NCBI GenBank assembly: GCA_910584995.1
Contig: CAJUDW010000004.1
Span: forward strand, 50,017 to 112,391
Source of the DNA: an uncultured Oscillibacter sp.
GTDB lineage: Bacteria; Bacillota; Clostridia; Oscillospirales; Oscillospiraceae
Direction of reading: 5' to 3'
DNA length: 62,375 bases
Shown: positions 35,059-43,393 of the stretch, in pieces
How the letters are laid out: the number at the start of each line of letters is the position of its first letter
Position numbering within the stretch: position 1 is the stretch's first letter
Notes under the pieces: model-generated
What the model was told of the DNA's origin: nothing
The model's input: only the letters and a program-made list of their open reading frames with translations
Databases searched by the model: none
Position numbers and translations under genes: made by a program

Positions 35059-35074
35059 AAAGTAAACAGGGTTC

Positions 35075-35097
35075 TAATGATTGATTATCGTTTATTA
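35075..35097. promoter_or_regulatory. Imperfect palindrome containing ATCGTTTAT
   Basis: A 23-nt element with 8 of 11 pairs matching, just after the predicted start of the xdhC-moaA operon. Its core ATCGTTTAT (35087-35095) recurs at 54771-54779 downstream of the importer promoter, and a close form ATCGTTAT lies before modA (38457-38464). Confidence 0.5.
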
Positions 35098-35225
35098 GCC
35101 CCAGTTCTTGGCAGGGCCGGCATTTTGCGCATACAGGGCAGGCCCAGCACCCTCCCAGTTCCCTGCGCCTGCTGATTCTGCCTGCAAATCGCCGGATTTC
35201 AACATTTTCTACGGTGGTGATCGTA

Positions 35226-36173
35226 ATGACAACGGTATTTCCCGCCCTGCTGCGGGAATTGGAGGCGGGACGACCCGCCATGCTGGCGGTTATCGCCACA
35301 GACGAGGGCTCTTCCCCCCGGGAGGCCGGCAGCATGATGCTGGTGGGCGCCTCCGGCCGGATTGCCGGGACCATCGGCGGCGGCGCGGTGGAAAAGAGCG
35401 CCACGGAAACGGCCATGGCCCTCCTGGCGGAGGGCGTTTCCGCCAGCCGCGCCTACCGCCTCCAGGAGAGCGGCCCGGATGCGGCGGGCATGGCCTGCGG
35501 CGGCAATATCACCGTCTTCTTTCAGTTTTTCCCCGCCGGGGAGGCCTCCGAAACCCTGGCACGGGAAGTCCTGGCCCGGCTGGAGGCAGGCCGCCCCGGC
35601 TTTCTGGTCCTGCGCCCGGAGGGCCCGGCCCTTGCGGACAGGGATCCCCAGGGCTGCGCCGTCCCCCTGCCGGTAGAGCCCCGGGCCGTCCTCTTTGGCG
35701 GCGGGCATATCGCATTGGAACTGGCCCCCCTGCTGCGGCAGGTAGGGTTCCGGGTGGCCGTCTTTGACGACCGGCCGGAGTTCAGCAGCCCGGCCCGGTT
35801 CCCCATGGCGGAGGAGACCGTCTGCGGGGACTACGGGGACATCACCGCCTCCCTCCCCCTCCGGCCGGAGGACTATGTGGTGATCATTACCGAGGGCCAT
35901 CGCCACGATCTCGCGGTGGAACGGCAGGCTTTGGCCCGCCCCCTGGCTTACATCGGGGCCATCGGTTCCAAAACCAAGACGGAAACCCTGAACCGCCGCC
36001 TGCTGGACTGCGGGTTCACCCCAGCGGATCTGGAGCGGCTCCACGCCCCTATCGGGATGCGGATCATGTCCTCCACCCCGGCAGAAATTGCCGTCAGCAT
36101 CGCGGGGGAACTGATCCTGGTCCGGGCCCAGCGCCGGGAACAGGCGGCGAAAGCCTCCTGCCCCATGGCATAG
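35226..36173 (+). CDS. XdhC family molybdenum-hydroxylase maturation factor
   Basis: 315 residues from the ATG at 35226, 5 nt after GGTGA. An N-terminal XdhC/CoxI domain (EGSSPREAGSMMLV, GTIGGGAVE) is followed by a C-terminal Rossmann domain (LFGGGHIALELAPLL, YIGAIGSKTKTE). XdhC binds the molybdenum cofactor, supports sulfuration and delivers it to xanthine-dehydrogenase-type enzymes. It is transcribed divergently from hydroxylase 1 and may serve both hydroxylases here. Confidence 0.93.
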   Translation: MTTVFPALLRELEAGRPAMLAVIATDEGSSPREAGSMMLVGASGRIAGTIGGGAVEKSATETAMALLAEGVSASRAYRLQESGPDAAGMACGGNITVFFQFFPAGEASETLAREVLARLEAGRPGFLVLRPEGPALADRDPQGCAVPLPVEPRAVLFGGGHIALELAPLLRQVGFRVAVFDDRPEFSSPARFPMAEETVCGDYGDITASLPLRPEDYVVIITEGHRHDLAVERQALARPLAYIGAIGSKTKTETLNRRLLDCGFTPADLERLHAPIGMRIMSSTPAEIAVSIAGELILVRAQRREQAAKASCPMA

Positions 36174-36194
36174 CCCCATTGAAGGAGAACGCTT

Positions 36195-37139
36195 ATGCAA
36201 GACGCCTACGGACGGCAAATTGATTACCTGCGTCTGTCGGTAACGGATCTCTGCAACTTCCGCTGCCAATACTGTATGCCCCCGGAGGGCGTGAAGAAAC
36301 AGCAGCACCGGGCAATCCTCTCTGTGGAGGAGTGCGCAGAAATCGCCGGGGCCGCCGTCCGGTGCGGTGTAGGGAAAATCCGCCTTACCGGCGGGGAGCC
36401 CCTGGTCCGGCGGGGGATCCTGGATATCTGCCGCCGCCTGCGGGCCCTGCCCGGCCTGGAGGAACTGTGCCTCACCACCAACGGGAGCCTTCTGCCGCAG
36501 CTGGCGGGGCCCCTCCGGGATGCGGGGGTGGACCGGCTCAACATCAGCCTGGACACCCTCCGTCCGGACCGGTTCTCCCGCCTGACCCGGCTGGGACGGC
36601 TGGAGGATGCCCTGTCCGGCATCCGGGCGGCGGAGGAGGCGGGGTTTTCCCGCTTGAAGCTGGATACCGTCCTTATCGGCAGATTCAACGATGATGAGAT
36701 CGGGGATTTTTTGCAGCTGACCCTGGATCACCCCTGGGAGGTCCGGTTTATCGAGTTGATGCCCATGGGCCCCTGCGCCGCCTGGGACAAGGGCTGTTTC
36801 CTCTCTGGGGAAACGGTCCTGGAGCGGTATCCGGCCCTGGAGCCCCTGGAATCCCAGGGGGTGGCCCGGCGCTACCGCCTGCCGGGGGCTAAGGGATCGG
36901 TAGGCCTTATCTCCCCTGTCAGCCACGATTTCTGCGGCAGCTGCCGCCGGATCCGGGTGACGGCGGACGGCCACCTCAAAGGCTGCCTCCACAGCCGGGA
37001 GGAAATCCCCCTCCGGGGCCTCCACGGGGCGGAACTGGAGGCGGCCATCCGGCAGGGCATCGCCCAGAAGCCGGAGCGGCACCGGCTGGCCCTGGGGGCC
37101 AGCGACACGCCCAGGAATATGAATCAAATCGGAGGATAG
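36195..37139 (+). CDS. moaA: GTP 3',8-cyclase (molybdenum cofactor biosynthesis)
   Basis: 314 residues, ATG after AAGGAGAACGCTT. N-terminal radical SAM motif CNFRCQYC and the second cluster site FCGSCRRIR plus a later Cys are present, and the chain ends in the conserved Gly-Gly that acts in catalysis. It is the first step of molybdopterin synthesis. MoaC, MoaB/MogA, MoaD and MoaE are not in the window and must lie elsewhere. Confidence 0.96.
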   Translation: MQDAYGRQIDYLRLSVTDLCNFRCQYCMPPEGVKKQQHRAILSVEECAEIAGAAVRCGVGKIRLTGGEPLVRRGILDICRRLRALPGLEELCLTTNGSLLPQLAGPLRDAGVDRLNISLDTLRPDRFSRLTRLGRLEDALSGIRAAEEAGFSRLKLDTVLIGRFNDDEIGDFLQLTLDHPWEVRFIELMPMGPCAAWDKGCFLSGETVLERYPALEPLESQGVARRYRLPGAKGSVGLISPVSHDFCGSCRRIRVTADGHLKGCLHSREEIPLRGLHGAELEAAIRQGIAQKPERHRLALGASDTPRNMNQIGG

Positions 37140-37142
37140 AAC

Positions 37143-38162
37143 ATGAAACTCATCAATACAGTGGACGCCGTGGGACATGTGCTGTGCCACGACTTGACCC
37201 AGATCATCAAAGATGAATTTAAAGGTGCCCGGTTCCGGAAGGGCCATGTGGTGACGGAGGAGGACATCCCCGTCCTGCTGTCCATGGGCAAGGAGCATCT
37301 TTACGTATGGGAAATGGATCCTGGCATGGTCCACGAGAACGACGGCGCCCAGCGGCTCTGTGCCCTGTGCCAAAACGAGCACATGGAGCGGAGCGAGGTG
37401 AAGGAGGGAAAGATCGAACTGACCGCCGCCTGCGGCGGCCTGTTCCGGGTGGACTCCGAGAGACTGATCGCCGTCAACTCCATTGAAAATATCATGATCG
37501 CCTCCCGGCACGGCAACACCGCCGTCCAGAAGGGGGACAAGCTGGCAGGCACCCGGGTTATCCCCCTGGTGATCCCCGAGGAAACCCTGCGGGCGGCGGA
37601 AACCGCCGCCGGGGACGCCCCCCTGCTGGAACTTCTGCCCTGGAAGCTGAAAACCGCCGCCATTGTGGCCACCGGCAGCGAGGTGAAAAAGGGGCTGATC
37701 CAGGATACCTTCACCCCGGTGGTACGGGACAAGCTGGCGGCCTTCGGCATCAAGACCCTGGCAGCCGTCTATCCCGGCGACGGCGTGGAAAACGTGGCCG
37801 CCGCCATTGGCGAGATGCGGAAAACCGGGGCGGAGATCATCGTCTGCACCGGCGGTATGAGCGTGGATCCGGACGACAACACGCCCGGCGGCATCCGGGC
37901 CGCCGGGGCCCGGATCGTCTCCTACGGCGCGCCGGTCCTGCCGGGGGCCATGCTGCTGCTGGGATATTTTGAGGACGGCGTGCCTGTCCTGGGCCTTCCG
38001 GGGTGCGTGATGTACGCCGGGGCCACCGTGTTCGATCTGCTGCTGCCCCGGATCGCGGCGGGGGTAGAGATCACCCGGGCCGAAATTGCCGCCATGGGCG
38101 AGGGCGGCCTGTGCCTGGGGTGCAAGCCCTGCCGCTGGCCGGTTTGCCCCTTCGGGAAATAA
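37143..38162 (+). CDS. MoeA-like molybdopterin-binding protein with C-terminal cysteine cluster
   Basis: 339 residues, ATG after GGAGGATAGAAC. The C-terminal half has a MoCF/MogA-like fold (AAIVATGSEVKKG, IIVCTGGMSVDPDD, LGLPGCVMY). The N-terminal half does not read as the standard MoeA lid domain (INTVDAVGHVLCHDL, RKGHVVTEEDI). The tail CLGCKPCRWPVC adds four closely spaced cysteines, perhaps for metal or sulfur transfer. It follows moaA after 3 bp. Likely molybdenum insertion or cofactor tailoring for the hydroxylases. Confidence 0.87.
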   Translation: MKLINTVDAVGHVLCHDLTQIIKDEFKGARFRKGHVVTEEDIPVLLSMGKEHLYVWEMDPGMVHENDGAQRLCALCQNEHMERSEVKEGKIELTAACGGLFRVDSERLIAVNSIENIMIASRHGNTAVQKGDKLAGTRVIPLVIPEETLRAAETAAGDAPLLELLPWKLKTAAIVATGSEVKKGLIQDTFTPVVRDKLAAFGIKTLAAVYPGDGVENVAAAIGEMRKTGAEIIVCTGGMSVDPDDNTPGGIRAAGARIVSYGAPVLPGAMLLLGYFEDGVPVLGLPGCVMYAGATVFDLLLPRIAAGVEITRAEIAAMGEGGLCLGCKPCRWPVCPFGK

Positions 38163-38291
38163 GAACCTGTGCTTACCGGCGGGGATTCGGGATGGAGAAG
38201 AGGGTTTTCCGTCCCGTAAGGGAAAAATTCACAGGAATACCGGGCCTTGTCTGAAAATTGGCAGCATGCCAAACAGCGAGGGATTCCTTCG

Positions 38292-38323
38292 CCGGACAAG
38301 GCGGAAATCCCCAGGAATACTTT
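38292..38323 (+). repeat. Dispersed repeat segment, related to 3750-3781
   Basis: CCGGACAAGGCGG... matches 26 of 32 positions of 3750-3781. An inverted CCTTGTC about 50 bp upstream gives it a possible stem. Confidence 0.55.
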
Positions 38324-38362
38324 CTGTATGGCAGGATTTTTTCACGCGGAAAGGCCCCGGCT

Positions 38363-38396
38363 CCGGCCGGACGCCGTTCAATGCCTGTGGATACAG
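38363..38396 (-). repeat. Dispersed intergenic repeat, copy 3 (partial, inverted)
   Basis: On the minus strand it reads CTGTATCCACAGGCATTGAA and continues like 28663-28713 to GGCCGG. The rest diverges. Confidence 0.55.
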
Positions 38397-38456
38397 GTGC
38401 TAAAAAGGGGTGGCGTCCCGCCGCCCCTTCCAAGGGCCTTCCGGCCTTTCCCCCCT

Positions 38457-38484
38457 ATCGTTATCCTCATTTAGATATCACGAT
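38457..38484. promoter_or_regulatory. ModE-box-like inverted repeat upstream of modA
   Basis: ATCGTTAT, 10 nt, then ATATCACGAT: arms beginning ATCGT/ACGAT with AT-rich interiors, 12 bp before the modA -35. It resembles the general layout of molybdate-responsive ModE sites. No modE gene is in the window. Confidence 0.5.
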
Positions 38485-38496
38485 GGATCTTCCCAC

Positions 38497-38525
38497 TTGC
38501 CAACCCGCATAAAACAGATTATGAT
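38497..38525 (+). promoter_or_regulatory. Promoter of modABC
   Basis: TTGCCA (38497-38502), 17-nt spacer, TATGAT (38520-38525); leader of about 40 nt. Confidence 0.75.
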
Positions 38526-38571
38526 GAAAGTACACCGTGAAACAGTTTTTGACGGAAAGGAACCCCTTCTT

Positions 38572-39369
38572 ATGAAAAAACCGGCCGCCCTGGCTCTCGC
38601 CCTGCTCCTCCTTCTGTCCGCCTGCGCCGCCCCGCAGGAAGAGGCAGCCTCCGGGGAGCCTGTGAGCCTCTACATCTTTGCCGCCTCCTCCCTGGCGGGG
38701 ACCCTGGATCAAATCATCGAACTGTATCAGGCGGAGCATCAGGACATTGCCGTGGTGCCCACCTACGACTCCTCCGGCACCCTGCTGGCCCAGATTCAGG
38801 AGGGGGCGGACTGCGACCTCTTTATTTCCGCCGCCCCCAAGCAGATGGACGCCCTGGAGGTGGATGCCGCCCTGCTGGAGGGCTCCCGCAGGGATCTCCT
38901 GGAAAACAAGGTGGTGCTGGCCGTCCCGGAGGGGAATCCCAGGGGCGTGGGAAGCTTCCGCCAGCTGGCCTCCCTGCTGGAGAGCGGGGATGTGCTGCTG
39001 GCCGTAGGCAACAGCGACGTGCCTGTAGGCCAGTACACCCAAAAAATCTTCGCCTATCTCGGCCTGGACGAGGATTCCCTGGCCGCTTCCGGCCTGCTGA
39101 CCTACGGCTCCAACGTGAAGGAGGTCACAACCCAGGTCTCTGAGGCCTCCGTGGACTGCGGGATCATCTACGCCACGGACGCCTTCGACACCGGGCTCAC
39201 CGTCATGGATGAGGCCCTGCCGGAGATGTGCGGACAAGTGGTCTATCCCGCTGCCGTGCTGGCGAGGAGCCACTATCCGGAGGAGGCCGGGGATTTCCTG
39301 ACATTCCTCTCCTCCGGCGAGGCAGGGCTCATCTTTAAAAACGCGGGGTTCACCACCCTGAATCCCTGA
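38572..39369 (+). CDS. modA: Molybdate ABC transporter substrate-binding lipoprotein
   Basis: 265 residues from MKKPAALALALL, with lipobox LLSAC. The mature part has the ModA signatures FAASSL near the start, GADCDLFISA and SDVPVGQYTQKI. Upstream open sequence is unrelated. It captures molybdate outside the membrane for ModBC, feeding cofactor synthesis for the two hydroxylases of this island. Confidence 0.96.
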   Translation: MKKPAALALALLLLLSACAAPQEEAASGEPVSLYIFAASSLAGTLDQIIELYQAEHQDIAVVPTYDSSGTLLAQIQEGADCDLFISAAPKQMDALEVDAALLEGSRRDLLENKVVLAVPEGNPRGVGSFRQLASLLESGDVLLAVGNSDVPVGQYTQKIFAYLGLDEDSLAASGLLTYGSNVKEVTTQVSEASVDCGIIYATDAFDTGLTVMDEALPEMCGQVVYPAAVLARSHYPEEAGDFLTFLSSGEAGLIFKNAGFTTLNP

Positions 39370-39397
39370 AGAACAACTGCCCGGGAGGCGATCAAGC

Positions 39398-40063
39398 TTG
39401 GACTGGTATCCCCTTTTGAATTCCCTCCGCATTGCGGCCATTTCCACCGCCGCCGTCTTCTTCCTGGGGCTGGCGGCGGCCTATTACATCGCAAAACTCC
39501 CCCGTCTGGCCAAGGGGCTGCTGGACGCGGTGCTCACCCTTCCCCTGGTACTGCCGCCTACGGTGACGGGCTGGCTGCTATTGCTGCTGCTGGGGCCAAA
39601 GCGCCCCCTGGGGGCCTGGGCCCGGGAGGCCCTCGGCCTCCGGCTGGTGATGACCTGGCAGTCCGCTATCTTTGCCGCCGCGGCAGTAGCCTTTCCCCTG
39701 ATGTACCGGGCCGCCCGGGGAGCCTTCGAGTCCTTTGACGAGACCCTGGCGGAGGCGGGACGGACCCTGGGCCGATCCGACGCCTGGATTTTCTGGCGGG
39801 TGCGGATGCCCTGCTGCCGCCACGGGATTCTGGCGGGTGCGGTGCTGGCCTTCGCCAGGGCCCTAGGAGAATACGGCGCTACCTCCATGGTGGCAGGCTA
39901 CACACCGGGCCGGACAGCCACCGTTTCCACCACTGTCTACCAACTCTGGCGCACCGGCGACACCGCCGGTGCGTTCCAGTGGGTACTGGTGAACCTGGCC
40001 ATCTCCGCCGCGTTCCTGCTGGCGCTGAACCTGCTGGAAACCCGGCGGAAAGGGGGTGCGTGA
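39398..40063 (+). CDS. modB: Molybdate ABC transporter permease
   Basis: 221 residues from a TTG start, 9 nt after GGGAGG; no ATG fits. About five spans, and the permease loop ETLAEAGRTLGRSDAWIFWRV. ALGEYGATSMVAGYTPG is the ModB signature. It overlaps modC by one base (TGATG). Confidence 0.95.
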   Translation: MDWYPLLNSLRIAAISTAAVFFLGLAAAYYIAKLPRLAKGLLDAVLTLPLVLPPTVTGWLLLLLLGPKRPLGAWAREALGLRLVMTWQSAIFAAAAVAFPLMYRAARGAFESFDETLAEAGRTLGRSDAWIFWRVRMPCCRHGILAGAVLAFARALGEYGATSMVAGYTPGRTATVSTTVYQLWRTGDTAGAFQWVLVNLAISAAFLLALNLLETRRKGGA

Positions 40064-41118
40064 TGTCCCTTCTGGTAGATATGGAAAAGCGGCTTGGGGA
40101 TTTTAACCTGCGTGTACAGTTTGAGGCAGAGGCCGGGGCCCTGGCCCTGCTGGGGGCCTCCGGCTGCGGGAAATCCGTCACCCTCCGGTGCATTGCGGGA
40201 ATTCTGACCCCGGACAGGGGGAAAATCCTCCTGGACGGCACGGCCCTTTTTGACAGCGTGGCCCGCATCAACCTGCCGCCCCAAAAGCGGCGGGTGGGAT
40301 ACCTTTTCCAGGAGTACGCCCTCTTCCCCCACATGACCGTCCGGCAGAATATCGCCGCGGCAGTGCGGGATCGTTCCCTGCGGCACACTGCTGTGGAAGG
40401 GCAGCTGCGCCGGTTCCGGCTGGAGGACGCGGCGGAACTGCTGCCCCGGCAGATCTCCGGCGGCCAGCGGCAGCGGGCGGCCCTGGCCCGGATGCTGGCG
40501 GCGGAGCCCCGGGCAATCCTGCTGGACGAGCCCCTTTCCGCGCTGGACAGCTTTCTCCGCCAGCAGTTGGAAACGGAACTGACGGAGGTCCTGGAGGGGT
40601 TTTCCGGCCCCGCGGTATGGGTCACCCACGACCGGGGGGAGGCCTTCCGGAACTGCCGCCGGGTGTGCGTGCTGGATCGGGGCGTCTCCCAGCCGGTGTC
40701 CTCCATGGAGGCCCTGCTGGCCCGTCCTGCCACAGCGGCGGCCGCACGGCTCTCCGGCTGCGAGAATTTCTTCCAGGCAGTTCCGGCGGAAAACGCCGTG
40801 TTCCTCCCGGAGTGGGGGGCCGCCTTCCGCTGCGGCAGCCCTGTCCCGGAGGATACGGGCCTTGCAGGCATTCGGGCCCGCCACGTCCGTCCAACAAAAG
40901 CCGGGGCGGAAAACGCTTTCCCCTGCGTGGTTATACGGGCCGTGGAGGATGTGTCCTCTGTCACCGTCCTTCTGAAGCGGGAGGGGACAGACGCGCCCCT
41001 TCTTCGGATGGAACTGGACAAGGCCCTTTGGACGGCCATGGGCGGGCCGTCCCATATTACAGCGGCAGTGAACCCGGAGGATATCCTGCTCTTCCCCCGG
41101 GAGGCGGAGAATCCCTGA
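40063..41118 (+). CDS. modC: Molybdate ABC transporter ATP-binding protein
   Basis: 351 residues. Walker A GASGCGKS, Q-loop, signature ISGGQRQRAALARM, Walker B AILLDEPLSALD and H-loop VTHDRGEAF are intact. The C-terminal 130 residues form a regulatory/TOBE-like part (GIRARHVRPT). Last gene of modABC, followed by a run of hairpins. Confidence 0.95.
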   Translation: MSLLVDMEKRLGDFNLRVQFEAEAGALALLGASGCGKSVTLRCIAGILTPDRGKILLDGTALFDSVARINLPPQKRRVGYLFQEYALFPHMTVRQNIAAAVRDRSLRHTAVEGQLRRFRLEDAAELLPRQISGGQRQRAALARMLAAEPRAILLDEPLSALDSFLRQQLETELTEVLEGFSGPAVWVTHDRGEAFRNCRRVCVLDRGVSQPVSSMEALLARPATAAAARLSGCENFFQAVPAENAVFLPEWGAAFRCGSPVPEDTGLAGIRARHVRPTKAGAENAFPCVVIRAVEDVSSVTVLLKREGTDAPLLRMELDKALWTAMGGPSHITAAVNPEDILLFPREAENP

Positions 41119-41320
41119 GCGGGGCAGCCGCCGGGGCCCGTCCCTTCCGGCAGCTTCCCGGAAAGCGTTGGACATGGCCAAACCCCGGACGATCTGAACA
41201 TGGGGATAGTTTCAGGCTGTGGGAAAAGCCCGCCGCAGTAGTCCGCCCGCAGGCGCGGAATACAGTCCAATCCTTTCTCCCGCGGCGTGTACGTGGGAAA
41301 AACGTTTTCCGTGAATCGGC

Positions 41321-41355
41321 CTTTGAATTGTGCGCCACAGGCGCACAATTCAAAG
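41321..41355. repeat. Perfect 35-bp palindrome after modC
   Basis: CTTTGAATTGTGCGCC-ACA-GGCGCACAATTCAAAG: perfect 16-bp arms with a 3-nt loop. A smaller hairpin GGAAAA-ACG-TTTTCC lies 9 bp before it. It has no T-run, so it is not a normal terminator. Confidence 0.85.
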
Positions 41356-41383
41356 GTGCAGCATGAAGCAAAAACTTACGCAA

Positions 41384-41407
41384 AAAAGGGGCCGAACGGC
41401 CCCTTTT
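41384..41407. terminator. Bidirectional terminator after modC
   Basis: AAAAGGGGCC-GAAC-GGCCCCTTTT, a perfect 10-bp stem ending in T4 (A4 on the other side). Confidence 0.85.
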
Positions 41408-41419
41408 CCACAGCCCGAC

Positions 41420-41450
41420 GCCGTACAGCGATCCGCTGTACGGCATTTTT
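41420..41450 (+). terminator. Intrinsic terminator after modC
   Basis: GCCGTACAGCG-ATC-CGCTGTACGGC followed by ATTTTT on the plus strand: a textbook intrinsic terminator. Confidence 0.88.
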
Positions 41451-41704
41451 CTGATTGCGCGCTTGCTTGATGCCCAATATCCCACAGATGAACAGCATAA
41501 CGCCACCCGGCAGCTGGCACCCGCCGGTAAAAACAGGGCGCCGCGCCTGGGATATAAACGGCATCCGGATCGCCGGGGATTTCCCCCCGCATCCCCCTCC
41601 TGCTTATGCTGCCTTCCGGCATACCGCCGCCGGAAAACCTGTGCAGATACCAAGGAGGAATCGGGCTCGAAATACGGCGTCCCCGCAGAAGGGGCCCGCT
41701 GCCC

Positions 41705-42643
41705 TCATGCCTCCGGCAGGCTCCAATTGAAATACTGCCAGTAGGGCTCCGATGCCCGGACCTTGAAATCCGCAATAGACGCCTCGTCCCACCGGTATGT
41801 CCCTTCTCCGTCCTTTTGGCCCCGCCTGCCGCCGGAAACCCGGCTGTCCACAAAGGCAAAGGCCGCCTTCCGGTCGCTGAGGGAAGGGAAGAGGTAGTTT
41901 TCAATGCTCTGCACCATGTCCAGCCCCGCGGCGTCCTGGTGCTCGAATAGGCCCACGGCGGTGTAACGGGGCATGAAGCTGTACATCAGCGCCTTGTCAA
42001 TGTCCCGGGGATCCGCCAGGCCTTCCTCCACCATATAAATGGCCTCCCGCAGAAGGGCATGCTGCAAGCGGTTGGCAATGAAGCCGGGGGCGCTTTTTTT
42101 CATGACGCAGACCTTCCGGCCGCAGTCCTCCAGCACATCATAGACCGTCCGGGCAGCCTCCTCATCGGAACAGGGGCTCTTCACCAGTTCCACAAAAGGC
42201 ACCAGGTGGGGCGGGTTAAAAGGATGGGCCACCACCACTTTCTCCGGATGGGAGAGCCCCCGGCAAAGATCCTCCGGGGCCATGGCGGAACTGGTGGAGG
42301 CGATGGCCCGGCAGCCGGGGCAGTTGGCCTCAATCTGCCGGTAAATACCCCGCTTGACCTCCCCGTCCTCCACCGCGCACTCGAAAAACACCGTGCAGGC
42401 GGCCAAATCCGCGTAGTCCAGGGTGAAATGGAGGTAACTCCGGCAGACATCCGCCTGCTCCTCCGTCACCAGGTTCCGTTTCCCCAGAATCCGGTAAATC
42501 TCCTCATAGCTGTCCTGCCCCCGCCGGACAGAGGGCTCCTTTGTGGCCAGGACTGTGGTGTCATATCCGTTTCCCGTAAACAGCGCCGCCAGGCTCATGC
42601 CCATCATACCGGTGCCGATAATGGCAATTTTCTCCTTTTTCAT
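41705..42643 (-). CDS. 3-hydroxyacyl-CoA dehydrogenase family protein
   Basis: 312 residues, ATG after AAAGGAGCGCTATTCCT. NAD-binding IGTGMMGMSLA, STSSAMAP and the catalytic VVAHPFNPPHLVPFVELV match the family. Others in this family reduce or oxidise non-CoA hydroxyacids, so the substrate is open. It lies downstream of an FCD-type GntR gene on the same strand, separated by a hairpin. A role in catabolising the hydroxylated product is possible but inferred. Confidence 0.9.
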   Translation of the reverse strand: MKKEKIAIIGTGMMGMSLAALFTGNGYDTTVLATKEPSVRRGQDSYEEIYRILGKRNLVTEEQADVCRSYLHFTLDYADLAACTVFFECAVEDGEVKRGIYRQIEANCPGCRAIASTSSAMAPEDLCRGLSHPEKVVVAHPFNPPHLVPFVELVKSPCSDEEAARTVYDVLEDCGRKVCVMKKSAPGFIANRLQHALLREAIYMVEEGLADPRDIDKALMYSFMPRYTAVGLFEHQDAAGLDMVQSIENYLFPSLSDRKAAFAFVDSRVSGGRRGQKDGEGTYRWDEASIADFKVRASEPYWQYFNWSLPEA

Positions 42644-42669
42644 AGGAATAGCGCTCCTTTCATACGCCT

Positions 42670-42691
42670 GCCGGCCGCATACGCGGCCGGC
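42670..42691 (-). terminator. Hairpin between GntR gene and dehydrogenase gene
   Basis: GCCGGCCGC-ATAC-GCGGCCGGC, a perfect 9-bp stem directly after the GntR stop. Its 16-nt core GGCCGCATACGCGGCC recurs at 49813-49828. Confidence 0.6.
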
Positions 42692-42697
42692 GGCCGG

Positions 42698-43393
42698 TTA
42701 CAGCGCAGGTTCCTCCACACGCTCCCGGATCATCTCCAGCAGATCGCCCAGGTGGGCGTCAACGGAATCCCGCAGCTGTTCCAAATCCCCCGACTGGAGG
42801 GCGTCAAAAATGTCCCTGTGCCGGCTAGCCAGTTCCGGCAGATCCCGGCCCGTCAGGGCGGTGCCCACATGGAGCCAGGACCGGATGTTGCAGAGTTCCC
42901 ACAGCCTGCCCAGCAGTTCATTCTGGGAGGCCGCCACGATCAGATCGTGGAACCGGGCGTCGCTCTTGATATATTCCGGCACGTCGTGCTCCCGGGCGGC
43001 CTTCTCCATGGCGAAGATCACCGTCTCCAGTTCTTCGTACTGGGCGGAGGTCATCCGGCGGACGGCACACTCTGCGCCCAGCTTCTCCAGCGCCCCCCGG
43101 ACCTCATAGAACTGCCGCATCTCCTGTACGGCAATCTGCTTGACATAGGTGCCGGAAAACGGCTTCTGTTCCACCAGGCCGCTGAACTCCAACTCCCGGA
43201 TGGCCTCCCGCACGGGGGCCTGGGACACGCCCAGTTCCTGGGCCAGCCGGGTCTCCACAATCCGATCCCCCGGCTTCAGTTCCCCGGTCAAAATCGCTTC
43301 CTTGATGTACTGGCTGATTTCCTCGTGCAGCAGCGGCCGTCTCATCAACTTCTTCTCTTGTTTCACGTCTCTCGCCCTTCTCTTTTCAATCAT
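42698..43393 (-). CDS. GntR family regulator, FCD type
   Basis: 231 residues. Winged-helix domain about 18-82 (GDRIVETRLAQELGVSQAP, VREAIREL); FCD ligand domain about 90-225 with metal/ligand positions in ARFHDLIVAAS and RHRDIFDAL. The ATG overlaps the stop of the nucleotidyltransferase gene (ATGA), so its level follows that gene. FCD regulators usually respond to small organic acids; it is a candidate controller of this catabolic island. Confidence 0.93.
   Translation of the reverse strand: MIEKRRARDVKQEKKLMRRPLLHEEISQYIKEAILTGELKPGDRIVETRLAQELGVSQAPVREAIRELEFSGLVEQKPFSGTYVKQIAVQEMRQFYEVRGALEKLGAECAVRRMTSAQYEELETVIFAMEKAAREHDVPEYIKSDARFHDLIVAASQNELLGRLWELCNIRSWLHVGTALTGRDLPELASRHRDIFDALQSGDLEQLRDSVDAHLGDLLEMIRERVEEPAL

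Larger units (their letters stand above)
41119..41704. other. 586-bp intergenic stretch between modC and the dehydrogenase gene
   Basis: No credible gene. It holds four hairpins within 41298-41450, described separately, then about 250 bp of GC-rich sequence without structure that I can name, up to the convergent gene at 41705. Confidence 0.6.

Noticed and set aside
35059..35225. Molybdenum-cofactor riboswitch in the xdhC-moaA leader
   Set aside because: The leader is long enough, but I could not match the conserved stems; a covariance-model search would be needed to reopen this.
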